Shown here in pieces: positions 25,001-36,300 of a DNA stretch of 64,000 nt. Every line of letters starts with the position of its first letter. Within the stretch, counting starts at the first letter, position 1. The stretch comes from Plumapathes pennacea (taxonomy: Eukaryota; Cnidaria; Anthozoa; Antipatharia; Myriopathidae). The notes beneath the pieces were generated by a model, which did not search any database, was not told the origin of the DNA, and was given only the letters and a program-made list of their open reading frames with translations. Location of the stretch: contig OZ038466.1 in NCBI GenBank assembly GCA_964036295.1, positions 24,755,997-24,819,996 of the forward strand, read 5' to 3'. Position numbers and translations under genes: made by a program.

Positions 25001-27313
25001 ATTGTGGTATTTTGTCTTAGAAATTACTTTTCCTATTTATTCTCAAATTCAGTTGTTTTGCAACTGCCAAAACCATCTCAACAGAATGCTCAAGTAAATG
25101 TACTTTGACAAGGATGTTTGCTTTTCCGATGTTGTAATTTTCAGGATGTCAAACTGCGCAGCCTGGCATACGTGGCTCTTGGTAAATTAGCCAGGTAAGT
25201 CATTTATTCATCTCTGGAGTGATTTCGATACTAGTTTGTCAGGCAGTCTGCTCTGGTAGTCAAGGCCGGCTTCACGTATACAACGCAAACATAAGCGCAA
25301 AGCACAAGACAACGGAATATTTTGCATTATTCTCGCTTACACTTGTGCTTGTGTTGCTGTGGAAGTAATTAGTAATTCCAATCTATGCATGTTCGCAGAG
25401 CACTACGCATGCGAATAATCTTGTGTTGCGCAAGGATGACACACCAATTCGTGAACCAATTGTCTCCCCGATTAGTAGGGCATATAAGAATCCGAGACTT
25501 TGATAAAGTTGTTGATTGACTGATTGATTGTTTACAAGCTTGTTATGCTTGCGTGTAACTTGTTTGAACTAGCCTTTACTGATTGTTTCTGTGTAGATCG
25601 GTTTTCAATGGGATTTTTATGAACTTCTAATAGTTTTATCTCTAAGTCACAAGAACCTTTTTACATTCGATCCTCGAGAGTATTAGAACCTCTTGTTGCA
25701 TTTCTTTTGATCGTTTATTTTTTATAGGAGACTTCCACAGTTGTTTTCTAAAGACGTTGCGCTTATCCAGAGGTTATTCCAATGTCTGTGCCAGGTAATT
25801 TGTGTTCTGTGATTTTGTTCGTCTCAATAATTATTTTTAAAGTATTTTGAATTTAGTTATTAATTTTAATTTTGTTTATTTTTTTTGTGCTCTAAGTACG
25901 CAATTAATGTATGGTGTGTACGTAAGTATGTATGTATAGTTTGTAGATTTTTATATGTGTAGATATGTAGATATGTGAATTTATACTCAAGCTATTGATT
26001 ACGTTTCAGGAAGAGTCAGACACACGTATTGCGGTGCAGGAGGCGTTGTCTATGATGGCTCCAGCGTACAAAAGAGCGGATGGTACCATCTTGGCCCTGA
26101 TAGAAGCTTTGATACTGAATAATGTGGAGAAGGTACGCTCTTAAGTCATTGGGTTCAACATTTTTTAAAGCGATAGAGCGGATTTCTTATGACTTACTGT
26201 ATTTTGTTGTCGAGAGTGCGTATCAAGTAAAACGCATTTTGTTGTCGATATCGTTTCTTATTTTGGTCGAGAGATCGGAAATCTCAAATCACTGGACTAC
26301 TTATTTTACTTGTGTTGCCGTTTGGGTTTGTTAGTGTCCCTTCTACAGTAGGTGACTCTCGATTCGGTTTGAGATCTTAATTTGGGCGACAAGGGTATTA
26401 TTTTCTAAATTTATTGTTGTTTCTTGTCATCATTTCTTCTTTTTTATCTTTACAGGAATCACCTCACGCGAGGCTTGTTGCAGTACAGTTTGCTAATATC
26501 GTGTTTCCCTCCACACACACTCTATCACGTTTCGTGTGCATGTTGGCCGTTGCGGACATGTGAGTCGAGATTGCTTTCAACTTTGTTTGTGTGTGTTTAT
26601 TTGCAGTTGCAGTTGCCAATGTACAGTAGTTGCAGTCGAAGTTACAGTTGTGGTTGTATTTTTTTGTGTGCTTTTATTTGAATTTGTACAGTTGAAGCTC
26701 TCGTAAGCAGACACCCTTGAGAAGCAGAATAAGTGTCCGTATTTGGAACTGTCCGCTTACGAGAATATGTCGATACAGAGTTTGACTGAGCTAGAGTTCA
26801 AACGGGGTTTCGTACATGCGTCCGTATATGGAGCTGTCCGCTTATGGGAGTGTCCTCCCAGAGAGCTTTGACTGTGTTTACAGCCGTAGGTGTAGTTTTA
26901 GTTGTATATTATATTTGTTATAATTTTTCCACTTTTTTTTTTGAGCAGAAAAGATGATGTCAGGGAGGAAGCTAAGCGAGGACTTCGTCCTTCACAAACA
27001 AAAGAGTTGAAAAGTCCATCAGACAACGAAGAAACGACCCCGTCACAATTGCCATCCTTCCCAGAGATGGTTTCTTTGGTGGCTCTGAAGGTATGTTCAC
27101 GCGAGAGGCCATTCTCTCATAGTTCCGGAAAAATTGGTGGTAGAATTTTCAGTTGGAAATACCCGCCTGAAATTATGTTTCAGTGCCTGCCATACACAGT
27201 CCCAAACCGAACTCACAAACGACAAACAAATTTGTTTATAGTTGCAGATGTCCGTAGTTGGTGGCCAGAGAATCACTGTTAGTTTTTCACACATGATGCG
27301 TTCATCGTTATTG

Positions 27314-27348
<35 letters not shown>

Positions 27349-30300
27349 GCACAGGAAAGAGTCCGTGGTCCCTCCAGTTACGTTGTGGGCACTGTCGCTC
27401 TGCCATTCTCGCCTCCAGTATTCTCAGAGGTACGATGTTACTGTTAGTTTTAATCTGGGAAAGGACCAATTAACTACCTACATCCAGGTAATAACTGAAC
27501 AACAACCAATTAACCGAGCACCTTAACAGCCGACCAACTACTCACAGACCGCTTACAACCAAATAGCAGCAACCAAACCAGTCAACCAAACACTTAAATA
27601 AATAACATAATTAACTGACCAGCTAACCTCCTACAACCAAGAAAAACAATTAAAATCCAAGATTGGGAAATTTCATTTGAGTGGTCAAACTTTTGGGCTT
27701 CACACAACAGTTCGAAGTTGCCAGGCTAGATCAAATTGGCGTCAAAGATTCAAAAGTAGTAATTCAAACGGCGGTTGAAATATGTTGTAACTTCGATCCC
27801 GCTTTCAGAGACAGCCACGATACATGAACAAATCTTCTTCCCTCTACAATACTTTAACATGCTTTTCCCTGCAGGTTTTGTTGTATCTCAGACATTGTCT
27901 GGAATTCAATTCTGGTGTCAGTGAAGAAGACAGAGTGAAGAACAGAACTCTGCTGCCCGTGTCAGAATACACAGAAAAGTTCACCGCACAAATCAGCGAT
28001 GAAGGCAAGTTACACTGTAGGCGAATGTACTTTGTGCGCTTTTAGCTTTCAGTACGTTTATGTCTGTCGCATACAAGTATTTATAGATGAACCTCGCTAT
28101 CTCAAACTCGGTTATGTCGAACTGTTTTTTTGTTTCCCTCGAAAATTCGAGATGGCGGGATTCAACTATGTATATGTCTTGATTTTGAAGAGTATTTCGT
28201 GGCCAACGTCGTGTCTTAAGGTCGATGGAAGTAAACTGAAATTTCTCCCAGTATATCGGCCTTTGTTTAGCATTAATTTTCGTTTAATTGCCTCGCGCTT
28301 TAACTTTACGTCCTTGAAATGTACCATAAACACTCCTTTCAGCCCACCCATTAAGTCAAAAACAATATTTCCGTTCTTTCCAACCAGATCTCTCTATAAG
28401 TGCGGTTGGCAAGTACATGAGCGTCATTGAGGAGGCACTGAAACCCATCGGAGGTGAGGATATCGGCATTTATGCAATGTATAGTGATCTTTGTGTTGAT
28501 GAGTGTCCGTAAAGAGTTTCTGTCTGTCTCTGTTTCTTTGTCTCTCTGTCTCTTCGTGTCACACAGATATACTCAGGACGGATACTGATTTACTAGCTGC
28601 ACAGGTTAGGATAATATTGTTATTTCAATCTTCAGGCGCGGAGCTACACGCAGTAGCGCTGTATAATCTTCTTCAAGTTGTCGCCGCTGCACCCTCCAAA
28701 CTTGCCAGACTTTTTCACAACCAACTCAGCTGGATCAAGGTTTGTTTTGTGCGCCTTTGGTTACCTTATAAAGAAAGACAGATAGAATAGTCCTGAATAT
28801 CTGAAGTCTCTATCCTTCAAACATTTGGGGTCTATTTTTCTTGTTGTTAATACAAGTGACTGTTTTTTGTAGGGTTTTCTGGGATCCAGTAGACAAGAGA
28901 CTCGGGAGTTCGCTGGCCGTTTGTTGGCTGTTGTCGTGTGTACAATGGGAGCGAACGCCTTCTCAGATATCACCAGGGATCTCTCCGCATCCCTGGTTAG
29001 CGGGGTAAGTGAAAATGGCCTCGAGCAGTTCTGTTTAGCAAGCGAACCCTTGTGAATGTCGTGCGATTGCTAACTGGATCCCCGACGAGGTGAAGATGGG
29101 GTGTGCTATGCAGATCAAAACACAAATAGCGATGTCGAAAGTTATCTCCTCCGCAGTCTCCCAATTGATTTGCATTTTAGTTCGACGCACATACTTAGAT
29201 TTCGTTCGTCCAAAAAATCGCCGAATAACGATATGGTCTAAAATTGTGACCTTTTCTTCCTCATTGAAGCATGTCTTTGGATTTTATGCGCCCAAACTGC
29301 GTAATGACGCGCTATTCATTGCTGGATCTGTTGCTGGATAATTCGATAATCGTGTCGGTTTTCTTCCTCAGTCATTTGAGATGCAGCACGGTGCTATTGC
29401 CGCCTTGGGCTTCACCATTGCGAGGCAGTTGTACGAGAGTAGCCTGGGGACTAGCCAGCCGGACAAGATGGAAGTGGAAGATGTTGAAGCGGACGTGTCA
29501 CAGGAGAACACTGGAAACCAGACGGACTTATCACCTGTAGTGCAGAACATAGGTCAGGACTCGAGATTTATCACACAGTAGTGACGTTTCTTTCCGATGT
29601 TAATATATCTATCTTGTATGTATGTATGCATGTACAGCGTATTTACGTACTTACGCGCGTATTAGTGCAGTACAGTGCCTGTGTGTATGGCATACTTTTT
29701 ATAGTATGTACTCTGCTTGTGCCTGTGTGTGTATGTCTTTGTGTAGGGGTGGTTGGTATGGCTTGGGTATAAGCAGCTTTTTTCATCGAACGTTCGCCAC
29801 CTGTGGACATGTGTGGTTCTGTCTGCTGCTGTTGCTGCTGTGTCGCCGTCGCCCTCATGGTTGTCGTCGTCGTGGTTTTCGTTGTTGTTATTGTTGTCCT
29901 TGTCGTCGTCGTCGTCGTTGTTGTTGTTGTTGTGAGAGGGAGAGAGAGAAAACCGACACAATTGTGTGATTTTTGCAGTGGAACTGATTGACAGCCGCAA
30001 CACGCTCATCAGCTGTGCAGCTTGTAATGCAGTAGGTGAGATAGGGCGGAGCGGTGCGTTGCCTTTACCAGACGGAGAGCAAACCATTGAAGAAGGTGCG
30101 TGTGAACGTTCGCATAACATATCTCTGTCAAGTCAACTTCCCTTACATGCGGGCAAGATCCTCCAGAGAATTACCGGCTTTGGTCAGCCAGGCATTCATT
30201 TAGATATCCTTGCAAGAAAGAGAAGGAAGTCCTGTTTGTAGCGTTATAGTTTGCTGTAACCACAACATTTGTTTTGGACTGAGTACCTTGTGCAAATTGT

Positions 30301-33300
30301 ATGCCTTTGGAGAGCCTAATTTTTTATTTTCTTATTTCATAGTTAGTCTTTGTTGCACCCGCGTATACCGTCCGTTGATTTGTCGTATTTTATCATGTCT
30401 TTGTTATGCATTGGTTTGTGTTTTCATTTCTTTCTAGAGGGTGAGTCGAAGAAAGACCAAAGTAAGATGTTGACAAAGTTAAGCGTGGTGGAAAAACTGA
30501 TAGACAGACTTCAGAACGCTAAAGAAAGCAAGGTAAGAAGATTGGCGAGGTTTCGTCCACTTTGCTGTGACTAGTTGTTAGGCATTGACTATACAGTGAA
30601 CTCTCTCTTAGACGAATATCATCGAGACCATGGAGACCATCTTCAACTGTCCGTCTTAGAGAGGTGTCCGTCTTAAAGAGGTGTCCGTTAAGAGGGAGTT
30701 GACTGTATACACAGTAAATTTCCGCCGAAACCACTGATGGCATTTTGCACAAACAAACAAACAAAAACAAGTTGACTTGTCTTGTTCGACTTCAACATAT
30801 TTAGCGAAACGTTGTTTGTTTTAGGTACAGGAAAGAGCCGCTCATGCTTTGGGTTATTTGATGGTTGGACAGAAGGATTTCCCTCACCGGGAGCAACTCA
30901 TCAAGGGTCTCTGTGAAGCTTCTTCTGTAAGTGCTTAACGAATGTACTCTGGTTTGTCCCTGTCACTCAAAAGATCAGACTTTAGTAAAGACGGAGCCTA
31001 AAAAACATGCTAGTAACCAGGCAGGTGCCCCACTTGTTCAAAGATCGGTTACAATCTAAGTTTTCTTTTAATCCGCGACCCTGGATACTGGAGGTCTCTC
31101 CAAACAAAATGCTCCTCACACGTTTTTAGTTAAAACAAACTTGTCGATTATTTTCCTGCCAAAAAATTAACAAATGTGTTCTTCAAAACGTCGATGTCGA
31201 AATACTGGGAGGTCTAAACAGCAAACAGACAAACAAAACTTCATTTTCTCCATCAGATTCGCCAGGTAGAGCTACAGTTTAACGTGGGAGAAGCGCTGTC
31301 CTGTGTTGGGGCTGGAAGGCAGTCAAAAGTAGCGCGGGACCCATGGACTCTACAACAACCGAACTGCGGAACATCTGATGCCGATGACAACAAAACCATG
31401 GAGGAACTGATCAAGATGATTGTTACAAAATATGCAGAGAGCGATAGAAATCACGTGAGGCAGGTTGGTACACATGTATATGTTTATTTGAAGTGTCCCA
31501 GGCGATTAGAAAGTCTGACCTTTTTGAATTCTGAATGATGAATGGTCTGGAAGCAGTAACTGTTGTTTCCCTATTCAACTATAAACGGTACTTTCAGACT
31601 AGCAATATTTTCTCGTTGGCAGGCATCTTGTGTGTGGCTTCTTTCAATCGTCAAATACTCTGGGAAACACGTCGCTGTTCAGGTATAACAGTAGCACTCT
31701 ATGCACAGCTTCACTGCTGTCGTGCTGTTTCCTTCGACTTTGAATTGCCTTGCTCGCGACATTACATAAATGCATTGCTGTTGTTCTTTGCGAGTACGAG
31801 AGTTACTTAGTGGCATCTTGAGTTGTTGTTTTAGTAGATTATAGAGATCATCTTGGTGGCCGGGTGACATTGTATTTACCTTGAACATTGTTATTTCAGA
31901 ATAACCTTAAAGAAATCCAAGTTGCATTTATGAACTTGTTGGCTGAGACAGACGGTATGTACACCAGTAGAGGATATTTTACTGTATGTAGAGGTTTCTG
32001 AAAAGTGCCAATAGAAAGAGATAACCGATCTTACAGCGGCATCGCCCCTTTTTTTTTTTAATCTTGTCCTTGCAGACCTGACTCAGGAAGTTGCCTCTAA
32101 GGGGTTGGGGTTAGTGTATGAACACGGAGGACTGGAGAACAAGGACGAGTTGGTGTCCATTCTGGTGGACACTCTCATGACCGGACGAAGGTGGGTGTCA
32201 AGTCGCCACGTCCGCGAGCCACGCTTACCGCATGTCAATGTCACGCTTACCGCATATCAATGTCACGCTTACCGCATATCAATGTCACGCTTACCGCATA
32301 TCAATGTCACGTTTACCGCATATCAATGCCACGCTTACCGCATATCAATCCCACCAAAAAACAAACGAACACTTCCAAACTATGGATTTCCCCATTTATG
32401 CGATAGGTTCACAAGTTCGTAAACGTGACACTAACTTTGTTTTTGGGACATCGAAGGCATCTAGACAGTCGAAGACAGCACGCGAAAAATGAACAGATAA
32501 AAATATCCAATCTTGAAAGAAAATCGACGGCAGACATATTAATAGCAACATGACTCACTCCCTTATGACTGCTGTAGGTTTTTTGATCTACGACAATTGA
32601 TCTTAAACAGTTGACAGATGACAGTTTCAGTTATGGTGAAAACAAGCCCCGAAAGGCCTTTATGTACTCCTAGTGTTGGCCCAAGGCCCAGATACATGAT
32701 GACAGTTGCCGTTTTCTTTTTTTTCAGACGTCCTCGCCCGTTCACAGAAGACAGCCGTGTGTTCGAGGAAGGAGAGATTGGAAAAGCACCGGAAGGGTAC
32801 TGGATATTTCTTGTTGCATTTTACTTTCTCTTTGATTCTTTTGTTGTCCTTTGATTACCTGTGTTGTTCTGCAACGATAGATATATAAGTGAAAAATCTC
32901 CTTCGCATGCCTGTCAGGTGTATTTAGACATACATACTACATACGTACTTCCTTGTTCTTGCAACCATTGCAGGAAATAATTCCTCACTTGCGAGGGCCA
33001 GTTCTCGAACGCTTTTGTTGAGTTGCTTCTGTTTTGTTTTTGTTTTTGTTTTGTTTGTGTTTCAGGGCTGGTTTGTCCACGTATAAGGAACTCTGCTCCA
33101 TCGCTAGTGATTTGAATCAGCCGGACCTCATCTACAAGTTCATGCATTTAGCTAATCACAACGCCCTCTGGAACTCACGCAAGGTACACATCAAGATATT
33201 TGAAAAAGTAAATTCACACGACACGTGTCAAAAGTCTTGTGCGGAATTGTAATGGTCATGACGTTCCTATTCTTCATACAGGGTGCTGCTTTCGGTTTTT

Positions 33301-36300
33301 CGTCCATCGCCGCGCATTCCAGGGAGCAGCTGGAGCCGTATCTCCCAAAAATTGTGCCGAAACTTTTCAGGTAATACATCTTAATTCACATACTGTATTG
33401 GTTGAAGTATAGCCGTCTTAGGCAATCCAATACTGTTGCTCAAACGTTTTTATGCTATGTATTGAAGTAACCATCGAAGGTCAATCATTGGCCCTGTGTT
33501 CTGAGCTGCTGCGCGAACATTGTTTTTCAACAGATATCAGTATGATCCTAACGTCAAGATCCAACAAGCCATGTCCAGCATCTGGGCTGCTTTGGTCCCG
33601 GAGTCCAAGAAGACGGTACGCTTTATGTCTTACTGTGTCAGTCAGTCAGTCAGTCAGTCAGTCAGTCAGTCGGTCAGTCAGTCAGGCAGTCACTGTCGCG
33701 GACATTGTCACAGTTAAGACAATTACAAGTCACATTCAGGTTTGGTGCATGCGAGGAGCGACGTCTGAACCGGGCATAACCCGTTGATTTCGACGGTTCA
33801 GGAATTCTAATTCAGATATATTAAGCGACCAACATTCTTGTACATTGGTATAAATCACAGTGGTTTACACATGAAGTCAGACCTTGTGCGTGATTGCTTT
33901 ATTCAGGTCGATAAGTACATGAAGGAAATTTTAGCTGACCTGATCGAAAATCTGAACAGTAACTTGTGGAGAGTGCGCCAGTCAAGGTAATAGCAACAAT
34001 CCTCCCCTCCCCCTCCTCTCTTGTTTCTTCCTATCCTCCTTCTCTTGTTCCTGTCTTTCTGCTTCAATGTCTGTTACTTCCTTTGTTCTTTTCTGTGATC
34101 AAGCTCCTTTCAATCTCAAACCGCGGATATGTAGTGAAGTAAAGAGAACTTAGACTTTGATACTTGCTCAGGCGAAAGCTGATGTCAGTCATACATTTTA
34201 GTTTGGTCTGAATTGTGTATCGTCTTTTTTTGTTGTTGTTTTTAGTTGTTTGGCTCTCAGTGATCTTCTCAGTGGTCGGTCAGCGGAAGACATTGTGGAC
34301 GCTCTTCCTCAACTCTGGGAACTCTGCTTTCGCGTTCTTGACGACTTCAAGGTAAGAAAAAGGTTCAAGAGCGACTGTGTTTTAGAGACCAGATGTCAAT
34401 ACCAAAGTAGTTCAATGATAGATATGGCCTTACCAACTGATTCTGTAAACAGACACTTTCCTGGAATGATTTATCTGACATGTTTCTTTTTTTATTATTA
34501 TTAACATGTTGCATTTGGTTTTTTTACTTTCGTTTATTCTCTTCACAGGAATCAGCAAGACAAGCTGCTGACATTGCCTGCCGAACCCTAAGCAAGGTAT
34601 ACTGGTTATACAATTGCTAATGAAGTAGGGCTAGCACGTGTTGTTCATGAATTTCAAGCTTGACGTATGTGTAAACGACAAATTCCTACGCACTGCCCAA
34701 ACAGTTTTTTTCTGTTCTTTCCTCCCGTTAAGTTCAGTTTGTACTTTTTCCTCTCATTTGTTGAGAGGTTAACAACATCTCGTGCAGTTGTTTCATGGCC
34801 TGTTTGTTCATTATTTGGTGGGCCAGTTGTCCGTCAGGATGAATTTCTTTTCTAAAGACGATTTCTTTTGTTGACAGGTCACGATTCGTGTGTGTGACGT
34901 ACATCAAGGCAAGCAGGGCGAGGCAGCCATGACCCAGGTTCTTCCGGTCTTGTTACACAAAGGCTTGCCCAGCAGAGTCGCAGAAGTTCGAGCAATCAGG
35001 TATTATAACATAGTCACGATATAAGCCACGTTCTGATTGGTCGAAGAGCGTGCTCCACAACTCGATATACGCACGCTAAGCATGAACCAATTCTTAACTG
35101 TAGACGCGGGCTGTTCACAGAAATGACGCCGGCGAAGCACGGGTGCTGATTTCCGGAAATGAATCCCGAAAACCCACCTACAGGGAGAGGGGATTCTGCG
35201 ATTATCGTTTATTTCTAGTAGTCGATTTTCATTTTTGTAACGCTTTTTCTATTGCAGCTTGTCCACTATCTTGAAGATTAGCAAGAATGCTGTAAGTGTT
35301 GCCCATATGACAGTGTCAGATATGTAAACCAGTAAACAACTGATTCTATGCAACATACAAAATGGAAATGATGATGCGATAATGGTAATGATGCTAGCGA
35401 TGATTTTATAATGGAATTATGATTATATGTAAGTATGATAATTAATAATGCAGTGTTACCTGTATTCTTATCAATTTCTTTCTTCTAGGGCGCCTTGTTG
35501 AAGCCACACATTCCCGTACTCGTTGTTGCACTTCTTGAATCGCTGAGTGGATTAGAGGATCAGGTATAGAGACTGATAGGAACTTTGTGTTGCAGCTGCT
35601 ATCATTACTACTGGCTACAAAGCGTTCAGACGACTTTCGACCGATAAAAAGTTTCGAGTGCTTGTTTAGGAACTTCTGACGTTCTTGTCTCTGTTGTATT
35701 GTCCTTGTTTGTTGCAGTCGATGAATAATTTGAGTCTGCGCCTTCACACACACGAAGATGTCCAAGAAAAGGTAAAGTTGTAAATGTTAGTGTTTTTTCC
35801 GTTCAGGTTTCTGCAAGAAAGTTATTGTCCTTGCTCAGAAAATTGCTCTTTGGGGGCATAGAGTGGTCGCTTGACGGAGGTAAAAATCAATAGAAAATCT
35901 CAAACGTTGCGGTCGCTTACGAGAGGTTTCACCAATATAGATTTGACTGAGGGACCAATCACTTATTTGGTCAGTGGTCGCTTAGGAGAGGTTGTCTCTT
36001 ACGGGAGGACATATTGCATCGCTTAATCCCTGTTGTTCTGTTGCCCTGGCTAAAGAAGAAATGAGAATACTGTTTGCGGTTGTGCTGTGCATATGTGTGT
36101 ATCTATGACATGTGCGCTCATACCTCAAATTCCTGTCTTTTCAGCTCGACAGTGTCAGGATCGCGGCGTCAAAAATGTCGCCCATGATGGAAACGGTGAA
36201 CATGGTAAGACTTACAAGTAGTTGAGTTAATCAAATTTTAATGCTATCGACCGCAGGCCTTATTTTATACATTTTGTTTCCATTTTCATCACTCTGCAAA

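Noticed and set aside
28567-28604. A possible 38-base ECM29 micro-exon ([13 protein letters not shown]) with AG and GT borders
   Set aside because: It would leave phase 0 while the next exon needs phase 1. Joining 28453 directly to 28636 keeps the frame and matches the family alignment (IGGAELHAV).
29622-29991. Several overlapping open frames, Cys/Arg- or Val-rich
   Set aside because: They cover a trinucleotide array inside an ECM29 intron and overlap the acceptor at 29978; no family resemblance.
32220-32351. Regular repeats that might suggest a CRISPR array
   Set aside because: Units abut with no unique spacers, and the DNA is an animal intron.
33452-33787. Frame containing a Ser-Gln-Val repeat
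   Set aside because: It reads the CAGT microsatellite after an ECM29 exon; only 33534-33615 is coding, in its own frame.
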